Below are positions 41,166 to 49,033 of a stretch of DNA of 64,000 nucleotides, in pieces; the first letter of the stretch is position 1, and each line of letters opens with the position of its first letter. Source of the stretch: Rhodothermales bacterium (GTDB taxonomy: Bacteria; Bacteroidota; Rhodothermia; Rhodothermales; UBA10348); contig JAEPNP010000004.1 of the NCBI GenBank assembly GCA_017643395.1, positions 357,745 to 421,744 on the forward strand, written 5' to 3'. Below the pieces are notes generated by a model. The model did not search any database, was not told the origin of the DNA, and saw only the letters and a list, made by a program, of their open reading frames with translations. The position numbers were made by a program, and so were the translations under genes.

Positions 41166-41795
41166 TTACTGCGAGCACGGCTTCGCGAAATGATAGGCGA
41201 ACCCGAATCGCAGTGCGCCACTGAACGGGGACCTCCCCCAGTTCTGCTGACTCAGCCGGAACGGCAATTCCATGCCTCCCTCGAGCTGAATTCGACGCGA
41301 CAGGGGGACCAGCAACGATGCCCCGGCTTCCAGGCGGGTAACCGTAGAAGCGAAGTCCAACTCGTCGGACTCTGCTCTCCATGGACCAGATTGGTATCGT
41401 GCGCGCATACGGTGGGTGCCAACGCCCGCGAAGTAACGAAGCGGTAGCGGCATACGCCCTGTTATTGCCTGCAGCTGCGCTCCGATCGTCCAGGCCCGGT
41501 AGTCGTACGACGAACAGTGCAGGCACTGCTCACTGCTCGGTCCGCCGGCCCAGAACCCCATGGCGAAGGCAAGGGATGCATTGCGTGCAGCGCCCAGGTG
41601 ACCGATGGGAACGCTAGCCACTACCTCCGGATGGAGGACCGCGGAGTACGGGGTGATTGATGGCCGCAGCAGCCCGACGCTGGCGCCTAACTCTGGGCCT
41701 GATTGCGCCTGGACGTGGGTGGCGCCGAGGCAGAGAGTTGCGATGATCAGCAGGAAGCGCAGGGCGATGGGATGCAGGAGTTTGGGGGGCTTCAA
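41166..41795 (-). CDS. outer-membrane beta-barrel-like secreted protein
   Basis: 209 aa. The signal peptide is cleaved near HVQAQ (residue 30). The rest alternates polar and hydrophobic residues in strands (RIQLEGGMELPFRL, GALRFGFAYHF) and ends close to an aromatic, consistent with a small outer-membrane barrel. A Cys pair (QCLHC) near residue 91 is unusual for a barrel. No family was recognised. The downstream gap 41091-41165 holds nothing I can identify. Confidence 0.65.
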   Translation of the reverse strand: MKPPKLLHPIALRFLLIIATLCLGATHVQAQSGPELGASVGLLRPSITPYSAVLHPEVVASVPIGHLGAARNASLAFAMGFWAGGPSSEQCLHCSSYDYRAWTIGAQLQAITGRMPLPLRYFAGVGTHRMRARYQSGPWRAESDELDFASTVTRLEAGASLLVPLSRRIQLEGGMELPFRLSQQNWGRSPFSGALRFGFAYHFAKPCSQ

Positions 41796-41884
41796 CGGCC
41801 GCTGGAACCGACAAGTTTAACTTTGATAAAGCCAGCCAATTCAACAAACGAAGCGCTCTCCTGGCCATCAGGGCCTTCCTGTTC

Positions 41885-42016
41885 ATGAACTGGTTCCGAT
41901 TCGCGCCTGGGGAGATCGAAACGGTCACGATGATCGAAGGCCTGGCAGCGGGAACCGTTGACGAGACCGCCCTGGGCAAGTGGATCGAGGCAAACCTAAC
42001 TCCTCGAGCCAAATGA
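41885..42016 (+). CDS. possible small ORF (43 aa)
   Basis: An ATG at 41885 opens 43 codons, MNWFRFAPGEIE... to ...KWIEANLTPRAK, with protein-like composition. The frame is open without a start further upstream (through KASQFNKRSALLAIRAF). It occupies most of the 226-base gap between the barrel gene and grpB-type gene and ends six bases before the latter's stop. There is no ribosome-binding site that I can see and no homologue known to me, so it is listed with low confidence. Confidence 0.28.
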   Translation: MNWFRFAPGEIETVTMIEGLAAGTVDETALGKWIEANLTPRAK

Positions 42017-42021
42017 GGTGC

Positions 42022-42546
42022 TCAGCGCGGCTTCTCTACACCGCGTGCTTCCCGCGCGATCGTCGCGTACGCGTCAGCCTTTCTCTCGATATACTCGTCC
42101 TTGCTGCCTGAGGCCCCGTCCGCCCGGAGTTTCTGCTCGGCCAGCCAATCTGCCCGATCCGGGTGTGCACGCAGGTAGTCCCTGAACGCGAGGTGGCGCC
42201 GCAACTCCTCCGCTCCGGCTTCCGAAGCGTAGAGGTGATGCCTTGGGAGTGCGGCCACCGCAGCCGCTGCCTCCGGTTTGAACACTTCTCGACCGGGGAT
42301 CCCCTGATCCCCGTGATGCCGATACCCGGCCTGCTCCAGCGCTGCGGTCACGGACTCCAGGCCTCCGCTCTGGTGCTCGACGTGGACGTCCACGATATCC
42401 TTTGCCGGCATCCCGGGGATGGACGTGGACCCAATGTGGTGCACGCGCGAGCCCTCAGGCAGAAATCGACCGAGGTATCCGGCCAGCTCCGCAAACCGCT
42501 CAGGCCACGCCGACTGGTAGGGCACAATGTGTCTAGAGTAAGCCAT
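42022..42546 (-). CDS. GrpB family (nucleotidyltransferase-like) protein
   Basis: 174 aa from the ATG at 42546; the frame extends to 42579, but that part overlaps the next gene. Family features are VPYQSAWPERFAELAGYLGRFLP, the HHIGSTSIPGMPAKDIVDVHV block with G-S-T-x-I and D-x-D-type pair (near 40-60), and HHLYASEAGAEELRRHLAFRDYLRAHP. GrpB proteins have a nucleotidyltransferase fold; function is mostly unknown, and some are fused to CoaE. It lies 14 bases after the DUF1801-type gene. Confidence 0.92.
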   Translation of the reverse strand: MAYSRHIVPYQSAWPERFAELAGYLGRFLPEGSRVHHIGSTSIPGMPAKDIVDVHVEHQSGGLESVTAALEQAGYRHHGDQGIPGREVFKPEAAAAVAALPRHHLYASEAGAEELRRHLAFRDYLRAHPDRADWLAEQKLRADGASGSKDEYIERKADAYATIAREARGVEKPR

Positions 42547-42560
42547 GCGGGCTGCGGCAC

Positions 42561-42983
42561 CTACGAATGCCGGGGCCACAGGTGGGACCGCCGCACCTTC
42601 CCTTCATCCAGATGCGCCGATTGCTGAAGCAGGCGCTCGAGCTCCTCCCAGGGCGTGTCGTCAAACGAATGCAGGTCCATGAAGCGCATGTACTTCTGAT
42701 CACCCTGGAGCAGGTCGCACGGATCGTCCAGAAACACCCCGCGCCCGAATCGCACCCGGACAAAGCCGTTGTGGATGTCCACGAAGCAGATACCGCCCGT
42801 GACTGTGCCACCCTTTTTCGGGTCGAACAGCGTGATGCCCGTGCGTCGGATGCGCTCTTCGGCCCAGGGCTTCACGCCGAACGCCAGTCCGCGGACCTCG
42901 AGCATGATCTCGAGCAGGTCCGGCGGCGCAGAGCGGAACGCGCTCTCGACCGCCTGGAGGGATGCGATGAAGGAGTCACTCAT
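42561..42983 (-). CDS. DUF1801/DUF5655-like protein
   Basis: 140 aa from the ATG at 42983, overlapping the upstream methyltransferase stop by eight bases. The sequence (MLEVRGLAFGVKPWAEERIRRTGITLFDPKKGGTVTGGICFVDI then a phage-like VRVRFGRGVFLDD) resembles the small DUF1801/DUF5655-type domain, with a hydrophobic beta sheet and an H-x-W-P end (RSHLWPRHS). Function is unknown. It is in a five-gene minus-strand run from 44579 to 42022. Confidence 0.7.
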   Translation of the reverse strand: MSDSFIASLQAVESAFRSAPPDLLEIMLEVRGLAFGVKPWAEERIRRTGITLFDPKKGGTVTGGICFVDIHNGFVRVRFGRGVFLDDPCDLLQGDQKYMRFMDLHSFDDTPWEELERLLQQSAHLDEGKVRRSHLWPRHS

Positions 42984-43647
42984 GCTCCACAACCCGCGCG
43001 ATGGCGAGTCCATCGTATCCCTTGCTGCCGACGGTCTGAATGCCAGCAGCGTCCAGCAATGGATTGTCGGCCACGTCCTTCAGGAAGGTGCGCAGTCCAT
43101 CCAGGTCGGGGTCGGACTCCGTTTCGTCGAATACGGCCCCGCCCTTGACGATGTTGTCGGCAATGATGAGCGTGCCTGGTCGGGAGAGTTCGAGGCTCGC
43201 TGCCAGATAGTCGGGATAGCCTTTCTTGTCGGCGTCCAGGAAGATCAGGTCGTAGGGTTCGGCCTCTTCGCTCTGGAAAGCGCGGAGGGTCTCGGAGGCC
43301 GGGCCGACGCGGATGTTCGTCAGGTGATCAAAGCCGGCGGCCTTCAGGTTTTCGCGCGCGACCGCGGCGTGGGATTCCTCCAGCTCCAGACTCGTGATGT
43401 GCCCATCGGCCGGAAGACCCTTTGCGAGCCAGATGGTGCTGTAGCCTCCAAGCGTGCCGATTTCGAGCACGCGCCGAGCGCCCGAAATGCGGACCATGAG
43501 GGTGAGCAGTTTACCGAGGTTCGGAGAAACGGCAATCTCCGGAAGACCGGCTTCTGCGCTGCGCCTGAGGCACGCTTCCAGCGACGGGTCCGGCGCGACG
43601 AAGAGTCTCTCCAGGGCGAGATCAATGTGATGCCATTGCTCGCGCAT
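42976..43647 (-). CDS. SAM-dependent O-methyltransferase (class I, COMT-like)
   Basis: 223 aa from the ATG at 43647, which shares a base with the upstream stop (TGATG) and is preferred over 43659. Family marks are the SPNLGKLLTLMVRISGARRVLEIGTLGGYSTIWLA block (motif I, SAM binding), TSLELEESH (acidic ribose contact), DLIFLDADKKGYPDYL (metal-binding Asp and catalytic-type Lys) and LIIADNIVKGGAV (second metal Asp-Asn). These bivalent-metal enzymes methylate catechol-like hydroxyls. The native substrate is unknown. Confidence 0.93.
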   Translation of the reverse strand: MREQWHHIDLALERLFVAPDPSLEACLRRSAEAGLPEIAVSPNLGKLLTLMVRISGARRVLEIGTLGGYSTIWLAKGLPADGHITSLELEESHAAVARENLKAAGFDHLTNIRVGPASETLRAFQSEEAEPYDLIFLDADKKGYPDYLAASLELSRPGTLIIADNIVKGGAVFDETESDPDLDGLRTFLKDVADNPLLDAAGIQTVGSKGYDGLAIARVVEHE

Positions 43648-44579
43648 CAGGGTCCGCAACGCGCCTCCAGCGCGAGCATGGCTTCGGCGAATGCCGTTCC
43701 CATCGCCACGAACCCGTCGGAGTCATAGTGCCAACCGTCGTCGAGATAGGCATAGCCATCCGTGTCCGTCATGTAGGCGGCGCACGCGTCGTTTTCGACC
43801 CAATCCTGTTGGGCTTGCTGCACCGTGCCGATGTAATCCATCACCGTGCCGTCATCGGCCATGCCTGAGTCCGTGATCTTTCCGATGACCACCGGAAGGT
43901 CGTCGACCCGGAGTGCCGCCCGCAGGAGGTCCATCAGGCGGGCGATGTTGTCGCGGTAGGCATCAGCCGCCTGCTGGCTGTCATAGGCGTCCGCTTCCCC
44001 CTGCATCCAGAGAATGCCTGAGGGGATGAGGCGATCGGGCAACCCGTCGCCGTCGACATCGCTGTGGGAAAACGCGTTTCGAAGGGTTTTGAGCGCGTGG
44101 TCGTACTGGTTCAGTCCGGCCCCATCGGAGAAGTCCGGATGCCAATTGCCGAAGCCGACCCCATCGGCCAGCCCCGAGCCCCCAAGCGCATACTTGATGA
44201 GAGCGATTTTTGCGTGCGAGCGCTCGGCCATGGTGTGGCCGAAGTACAGTTCCGGCCCGAATCGGTCCGATAGCGCGTTGCTGATGCCGTCGGACCGGAA
44301 GCCGGTGCCGAATCCGGGCTCCAGCGGTTGCCAGACGCCCACTCCGCCGGTCGTATCGTTATCCGAGGCCATCTGCCCCGCGTAGATCATCACCTCGGAC
44401 GATGGGGTCTTCATGCCGTCCGGCAGGTCGGCGTTGTATCCGAAGCCCTCCATGTTCGATTGGCCACCGAGGTAGTAGACCTTGTAGGTGGAGCCTTCGC
44501 CTGACGAGGCCTGGCCCGCACAGCCGGCGGCGACGAGGCCTGCGATCAGGATGAACAGCGAGTTGAGGAGGTACTTCAT
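43647..44579 (-). CDS. sialate O-acetylesterase-like (SASA) lipoprotein
   Basis: 310 aa. A lipobox (VAAGC, Cys20) is followed by a SASA/GDSL-type esterase domain. Motifs are LGGQSNMEG (Ser41) as the nucleophile block, MQGEADAYDS near 205 and DGWHYDSDG near 285 with the Asp-x-x-His pair. The family de-acetylates sialic acids or hemicellulose. A single D-x-D-x-D-G loop (DVDGDGLPD) suggests one calcium site. It overlaps the methyltransferase start by one base. Confidence 0.9.
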   Translation of the reverse strand: MKYLLNSLFILIAGLVAAGCAGQASSGEGSTYKVYYLGGQSNMEGFGYNADLPDGMKTPSSEVMIYAGQMASDNDTTGGVGVWQPLEPGFGTGFRSDGISNALSDRFGPELYFGHTMAERSHAKIALIKYALGGSGLADGVGFGNWHPDFSDGAGLNQYDHALKTLRNAFSHSDVDGDGLPDRLIPSGILWMQGEADAYDSQQAADAYRDNIARLMDLLRAALRVDDLPVVIGKITDSGMADDGTVMDYIGTVQQAQQDWVENDACAAYMTDTDGYAYLDDGWHYDSDGFVAMGTAFAEAMLALEARCGP

Positions 44580-44634
44580 CTTGGCGAGACGAGGGTCGGT
44601 TCAGCACGCATGGTAGGCATCTCGCCGAGTCGTG

Positions 44635-45216
44635 TCATCCCCGACGCAGCTGCTTGATGCGGAGGCCGTTGCCGGAGTCCTCCATGAGCGTTGCGAGCCT
44701 GCTCTCGCGCGTCGCCTCCCGCTTGGCCGCCATCACCCATCGGGCAGTCTTTACCCGATACCCGTCTGGCTGAGCCTGGTAGAATTCCCAGGCGCCTTTC
44801 GCGGCCTTGAAGCGCGTGATCATATCCGGTGTCAGGTCGGCGGTGAGGTCCTTGACCCGGTATCCACTGTCCGGGTGCAGGTCCTTGTACGCGTACGCCG
44901 CGAGACCCTCGGGCCTCATGCGCCCCTCCTTCTTGAGCCTCTCAACTTGGTCAATGTTGCGCTGACTCCACACGCTCTTGCGCTTGCGGGGCGTAAAACG
45001 GATGATGTAGCTCTCGCTGTCGCGCGACTTGCGGATGCCGTCAATCCAGCCGAAGCAAAGGGCTTCGTCGACGGTGTCCTCCCAGGTGACAGAGGGTTTG
45101 CCGGTGGCCTTCTTGTAGTAGCCGACCCAGAGGTGGTCTTCGTTGGCGTGGTTGGCTTCGAGCCATGCGCGGAAGTCGGCCGGGGTTGGGAAGAATGTCG
45201 GGTCGGTTGCGGACAT
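44635..45216 (-). CDS. YdeI/OmpD-associated family protein
   Basis: 193 aa from the ATG at 45216. The conserved pattern includes FFPTPADFRAWLEANHANEDHLWVGYYKK, W-E-D-T-V-D-E-A-L-C-F-G-W-I-D-G-I-R-K and FTPRKRKSVWSQRNIDQVERLKKEGRM, ending in a helical tail (SGNGLRIKQLRRG). The family, also called bacteriocin-protection protein-like, is cytosolic and of unclear role. It is separated from the SASA gene by a 55-base gap. The 362-base region upstream (45217-45578) holds two repeat sets, listed separately. Confidence 0.9.
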   Translation of the reverse strand: MSATDPTFFPTPADFRAWLEANHANEDHLWVGYYKKATGKPSVTWEDTVDEALCFGWIDGIRKSRDSESYIIRFTPRKRKSVWSQRNIDQVERLKKEGRMRPEGLAAYAYKDLHPDSGYRVKDLTADLTPDMITRFKAAKGAWEFYQAQPDGYRVKTARWVMAAKREATRESRLATLMEDSGNGLRIKQLRRG

Positions 45217-45278
45217 TTGGCTGCTCTGGGGAGGTGGCAGCCTAGCACACCCGGCGGCTTGGCGCAATGGCGCGGGGC

Positions 45279-45342
45279 GGCGCTGGAGTCTGTGGCACGC
45301 CTGGCCGGCCGGCGCTGGAGTCTGCGGCAGGCCTCGCCGGCC
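45279..45342. repeat. two tandem copies of a 32-bp repeat
   Basis: Two adjacent 32-base units (45279-45310 and 45311-45342) begin GGCGCTGGAGTCTG and end GCCGGCC, differing at only three positions. A partial third start (GGCGCTGG) follows at 45348. They lie directly before the palindromic repeat cluster in the non-coding gap between a YdeI-type gene and an N-formylglutamate-amidohydrolase-like gene. Confidence 0.75.
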
Positions 45343-45375
45343 GCAGCGGCGCTGGCGCTCACCGAAATCGCCGCG

Positions 45376-45507
45376 ACATGGAATCCGGTCCCGCCACTAC
45401 ACCTTGGTGCCGTCTCCGAAGGCTCCGATGTGGAATCCGGCCCGATATTCGACTTCGGCCACGACGCGGACGGAGGCCACGTAGAATCGGACCCCTGTAT
45501 TCCACAT
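45376..45507. repeat. three palindromic units on a 51-52-bp period (cluster 2)
   Basis: Left arms lie at 45378 (ATGGAAT), 45430 (GTGGAAT) and 45481 (GTAGAAT). Matching right arms come 17-18 bases later: ACTACAC (weak), ATTCGAC and ATTCCAC. Spacings between units are 52 and 51 bases. This is the same architecture as the cluster at 19526-19657. With the 32-base repeats, this explains most of the 362-base gap 45217-45578; no gene is seen in it. Confidence 0.7.
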
Positions 45508-45578
45508 CGGGCGCCGAACCGACCCAAAACCGGAGCTCCCGCTTGACCCGAAGCGCCGGTTGCGCAGAGCTTCACTGC

Positions 45579-46661
45579 ATGACCCGGGTCCTATCGGCCA
45601 CAATCCTCGCGCTGGCCCTGGCCGCGGCGGCCGGCGCCCAGGCCCAGCCCTTCGTCGAAGTGCAGGCCGGGGAGAGTGCCGTCATCATCTCCGCCCCCCA
45701 CGGTGGGTACCTAACGCCCGACTCCCTCGCCGACCGTTCCTGTGCCGGTTGCGTGACGGTGCGAGATTCCAGGACGCAAGAGTGGGCCCGGGCGCTCGCT
45801 GATGAACTGGCGATGCGCACCGGGGTACGCCCCCACGTAGTCATTAACCTGCTGGCTCGCACCAAGCTGGATGCCAACCGCGAGATCGTGGAGGCAGCCG
45901 ATGGCGATCCCTGGGCGGAAGTGGCGTGGCAGACCTATCACGATGCCCTGGAGGTCGCCTCCGATGTGGCCGTGGCCGAGTGGGGATACGGCCTGGTACT
46001 GGACCTGCACGGTCATGGCCACGCCAATCCCCGGTTTGAGCTGGGCTACCTGCTGTCGGCGAGTGCGCTCCGGGAGAGCGATGCCGCACTGGACGCCCGC
46101 GGTGCGCAGACCAGCATGCTTGCGCTGCTTGCCCGGTCGTCCGCAGCCCCATCGGCACTGATCAGGGGCCAGGAAAGCCTGGGTGAGTTGCTCGTGCGCG
46201 AGGGCGTGCCCGCGACACCCTCTGCCACAGACCCCGCCCCCGCGGAAGGAGAAGCCTTCTTTTCCGGGGGCTACATCACTCGACGTCACGGCTCACGGGA
46301 CGGCGGGCAGGTGGACGCCGTTCAACTCGAGGCCCACTTTCCGGGCGCTCGAGACTCCGAGGCCAGCATCGCCCGCCTCGCGACCGATGTCGCTGAGGCC
46401 GTCGCGAACTTCCTGGACGCCTGGTACGAACAGTCTGTCGGCGTACGGCAAGAACTCCCCCGGCGCTCATCGTGCGTCGAACTGCGTGCCCGAATGGTGC
46501 GACTGCTCTGCGAAGGACCGGCCACGGTCTTCGATCCGCTCGGTCGCCTACTCGGCCGGGTTGGGGCCGGCACTTCGTGGCACGTGCCGGGACACATCGC
46601 CCCCGGAGTCTACTTCATCCGGTACGGCTCGACCATCGAGCCGCTGGTGCTCGGGCACTGA
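45579..46661 (+). CDS. secreted N-formylglutamate amidohydrolase-like protein
   Basis: 360 aa from the ATG at 45579, where a signal peptide begins (cleavage near AQAQP, residue 23). The FGase domain shows VIISAPHGGYLTP near 35, a charged VINLLARTKLDANREI block, VLDLHGHGHANP near 142 (metal-ligand histidines) and QLEAHFPGARDS near 248. Such enzymes hydrolyse N-formyl- or acyl-glutamate-type amides. The last ~35 residues (DPLGRLLGRVGAG...PGVYFIRYGS) resemble a degenerate T9SS sorting segment. The leader contains the palindromic repeats. Confidence 0.85.
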   Translation: MTRVLSATILALALAAAAGAQAQPFVEVQAGESAVIISAPHGGYLTPDSLADRSCAGCVTVRDSRTQEWARALADELAMRTGVRPHVVINLLARTKLDANREIVEAADGDPWAEVAWQTYHDALEVASDVAVAEWGYGLVLDLHGHGHANPRFELGYLLSASALRESDAALDARGAQTSMLALLARSSAAPSALIRGQESLGELLVREGVPATPSATDPAPAEGEAFFSGGYITRRHGSRDGGQVDAVQLEAHFPGARDSEASIARLATDVAEAVANFLDAWYEQSVGVRQELPRRSSCVELRARMVRLLCEGPATVFDPLGRLLGRVGAGTSWHVPGHIAPGVYFIRYGSTIEPLVLGH

Positions 46662-46683
46662 GCCCATCGACCGCGCAAGAGTG

Positions 46684-46890
46684 CTACTTCTGCGCGCTCT
46701 GCTGAATCAACGCGGCGAGACCGAACAGCACCATGGCACACGTGACCGATACCATCAGAAAGCCGAGGTAGGATACGAGGTGCTGACTGCCGGCCGGATT
46801 GCTCAGGTGGTAAATCGTCCCGAAGGCGAGGTAGGCTACGCCGGGGGCAAGCAGCCAACCTGTCGCGCGCAGTGCTTTTGCAGTGGTCAT
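46684..46890 (-). CDS. small two-helix membrane protein
   Basis: 68 aa from the ATG at 46890 with two transmembrane helices (about 10-27 and 40-60) separated by a polar loop (HLSNPAGSQHLV). The frame is open to 47118, but the extra part overlaps a hydrolase gene end. It is convergent with the N-formylglutamate-amidohydrolase-like gene, 22 bases apart. No family was recognised. Confidence 0.62.
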   Translation of the reverse strand: MTTAKALRATGWLLAPGVAYLAFGTIYHLSNPAGSQHLVSYLGFLMVSVTCAMVLFGLAALIQQSAQK

Positions 46891-46958
46891 GGTCCTTGTC
46901 GCTGATCGGATCGAGGTAGTTCCTCTCGTATCGACCTCCGGAGGCGCGACGAAAGTCG

Positions 46959-47831
46959 CTACGAACGCAGGGCCGTCTCTATCTGCTCCACAATAGACGG
47001 CCTGGCGGCAAGCAGGTGGCCAAGGCCATCGACGATCCGAGCCCGACAGCAGGGAATTTCCAGAGCGAGATGGGCCGCCATGTGTACCGACACGAGCGTG
47101 TCCTCCCTGCCGTGCCACGAGAAAACCGGAACCGGGATCTCACGCAGGCTGAACCCCCAGTCGTGGTTTGCCATGGCCAATCTGCCATCCTGGGCGTTGG
47201 CCTGCCCGCCTTGTCGGTACGCCTCGGCCAGATCGCGCTTGATCGCTGCCCGAACAGCGCCATCTGCCAGCATCGCCCGATCCGGTTCGGCCATCCGCCT
47301 GGAAAGCATGTTTATGAAACCGTCCGGGTTTCTCTTGAAACTCGCGGCGTAGCTCTCGACCAATCGTTTGGCCAGCCCGGGGGCCACGCGGTCCAACCAG
47401 AGTCCCAGCCTGCTGCCCAACTTGGCTCCGCTGGTGGCACCCGGCAGGTTCGCCGGGCATGGCGAACTCAGGATCACCGCTTTTGTCACCCGATCCGCCA
47501 GCCGGTAGGCGCACGCCAGCGCATGCGGCCCTCCGCCTGACTCCCCTCCCACCAGGAAGGACGTGTACCCAAGATGGTCGGCCAGTTCGCGCACATCCTC
47601 GGCCCAGTCCAGAAGGGTGCGCCCGGGATGGGGATCGGAAAGTCCGTAGCCGGGTCGGTCGGGAAGCACCAGACAGATGCCCGGCATCTGGGCGATGCGG
47701 TCTTCCTGGCTGAAGCCCAATCGAGAGCCCGGCGTGCCATGGAAGAAGAACAACGGGTCGCCTGCGGGATCACCGAGCGTCTGATACGCCAGCGCGCGCC
47801 CATCGGACAGTGTCATGGTCTGGTCGCTCAT
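46959..47831 (-). CDS. alpha/beta hydrolase
   Basis: 290 aa cytoplasmic alpha/beta hydrolase. It has the oxyanion strand LFFFHGTPGSRLG near 32, CLVLPDRPGYGLSDP near 53, nucleophile elbow VGGESGGGPH (Ser) near 97, acid in WHGREDTLV near 242 and base in DGLGHLLA near 272. A helical cap of about 100 residues lies between elbow and acid. The overall type is that of haloalkane dehalogenase-like or prolyl-aminopeptidase-like enzymes; the reaction cannot be fixed. It is three bases downstream of the next hydrolase gene. Confidence 0.9.
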   Translation of the reverse strand: MSDQTMTLSDGRALAYQTLGDPAGDPLFFFHGTPGSRLGFSQEDRIAQMPGICLVLPDRPGYGLSDPHPGRTLLDWAEDVRELADHLGYTSFLVGGESGGGPHALACAYRLADRVTKAVILSSPCPANLPGATSGAKLGSRLGLWLDRVAPGLAKRLVESYAASFKRNPDGFINMLSRRMAEPDRAMLADGAVRAAIKRDLAEAYRQGGQANAQDGRLAMANHDWGFSLREIPVPVFSWHGREDTLVSVHMAAHLALEIPCCRARIVDGLGHLLAARPSIVEQIETALRS

Positions 47832-47834
47832 CGC

Positions 47835-48923
47835 CTACCCTGCCCTTCCGGACACCCGGGCAAGGATCCAGCCCGTCATGTGATTCAGGAGTGCCGGCGC
47901 AACCTGCATCTCGCCGAATTGATGTTGGTCCAGGCGGCGCCCCTGATATTCCAGGAAGAAGTGGTCCTGCTCCGGCAGGACATTGACGCTGAAATCAGCG
48001 TTTCCGGCTGCGAGCAGCGCCTCCGTGAGCGGACCCAGATGCGCATTCGGCACCACTTGGCCGTCCCGGGACCCCACCAACACAAGAGTCGGCATATGCA
48101 CGCGACCAAGCGTTTCACCCGGATCGTAGGTGAAGAAGAACCGATGCGCCTCCGATCTCAGGCCCCCCAGGAGTTGATCGACCATCCCATCGGTGATTTG
48201 ATCACGCTCTACCCCATGCGCCGCCACGAAGTCATGACCGATCGCATAAAACGAGGCATCGTCTGAGTAGTCGTCCCGGATGAGATCAACCACGCGCCGA
48301 AGCTCCCCCTCGACGGCTGGGATCACCTCCGGCGCAGCGCCTAGCCGCTTGAGGTTGGCTACTTGCTGCGCCATCCAGACGGCACCGCCCGGGATCGCGG
48401 TGGGTGCCAGTAGGACCAGGAAGTGCAGGGTGGTGTCCTCGGCGGCCAGCATGGGCCCTACGATCGCTCCGGCGCTGTGCCCTACCAGACCGATGCGACC
48501 AGCGTCGATCTCCGGCCGCTCCCGCAGAAAGCGAACGCAAGCGCGCATGTCCGCAGCACGCTCCAGCAGCGTGGCTTCTTCCACGCTGGGCCCGGTGGAC
48601 GCACCGACGCCTCGGTCGTCGACCCGCAGCACCGCGATCCCGCTGCGGGTCAGGTGCTCTGCAATCTGCCTGAACATGGGCGTACCGGAGATCACCTGAT
48701 CGCGAGTATGCTCGCCGTCGCCGGTTATCAGGAGTGCCGCGGGATACGGACCTGACCCGGGCGGAAGGCTCAATGTGCCCGCCAGCCGCGTATCCGGATT
48801 CTGAGTTTCTATCCGGACCTCGATGCTGGAGAACTCCGCCGGAGGATCCTGCGCGGCGCAGGCGGCCGGCACCAGGCTTGTGATGCATAGAGCGAACGCC
48901 GGCAAGAGGCGGACCAGAGTCAT
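47835..48923 (-). CDS. secreted alpha/beta hydrolase (dienelactone/S9-like)
   Basis: 362 aa. A signal peptide (possible lipobox VPAAC, Cys22, with a Gln-Asp mature start) precedes a hydrolase domain: GPYPAALLITGDGEHTRDQ near 55, VLRVDDRGVGAST near 96, nucleophile VGHSAGAIV near 143, LVLVGSRDGQVV near 275 and the base in PEQDHFF near 305. This is the pattern of the CocE/NonD-like family of esterases. A PhoB-like repeat lies 60-90 bases upstream. It is likely cotranscribed with the hydrolase gene downstream. Confidence 0.88.
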   Translation of the reverse strand: MTLVRLLPAFALCITSLVPAACAAQDPPAEFSSIEVRIETQNPDTRLAGTLSLPPGSGPYPAALLITGDGEHTRDQVISGTPMFRQIAEHLTRSGIAVLRVDDRGVGASTGPSVEEATLLERAADMRACVRFLRERPEIDAGRIGLVGHSAGAIVGPMLAAEDTTLHFLVLLAPTAIPGGAVWMAQQVANLKRLGAAPEVIPAVEGELRRVVDLIRDDYSDDASFYAIGHDFVAAHGVERDQITDGMVDQLLGGLRSEAHRFFFTYDPGETLGRVHMPTLVLVGSRDGQVVPNAHLGPLTEALLAAGNADFSVNVLPEQDHFFLEYQGRRLDQHQFGEMQVAPALLNHMTGWILARVSGRAG

Positions 48924-48983
48924 GGTGATGACGCGTCAAGTGCAAGGGGCCCCCAATCTTGGCCCTGCACCTGGCAATTGCGG

Positions 48984-49012
48984 TGACAATCATCTGACAA
49001 AACCCTGACAAA
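48984..49012 (-). promoter_or_regulatory. three direct repeats on an 11-bp period (PhoB/OmpR-type site)
   Basis: TGACAAT (48984), TGACAAA (48995) and TGACAAA (49006) are exactly 11 bases apart. In the sense of the minus-strand gene at 48923 this is TTTGTCA-N4-TTTGTCA-N4-ATTGTCA, the tandem half-site layout used by PhoB/OmpR-family response regulators (Pho box CTGTCAT-N4-CTGTCAT). It lies ~60 bases before the ATG. The regulator is unknown. Confidence 0.55.
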
Positions 49013-49033
49013 TCACCTTTCACCCGGGCAGGC

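Noticed and set aside
42545..42575. Second copy of the 5614-5636 hairpin
   Set aside because: Only a short stretch (TTCGTAGGT) is shared; the second arm is missing, so it is not a palindrome.
45376..45507. The palindromic units as a CRISPR array or attC sites
   Set aside because: The repeated parts are short degenerate arms, not identical 24-40 base repeats with unique spacers; no cas genes or integrase are present, and the arms lack attC core sites.
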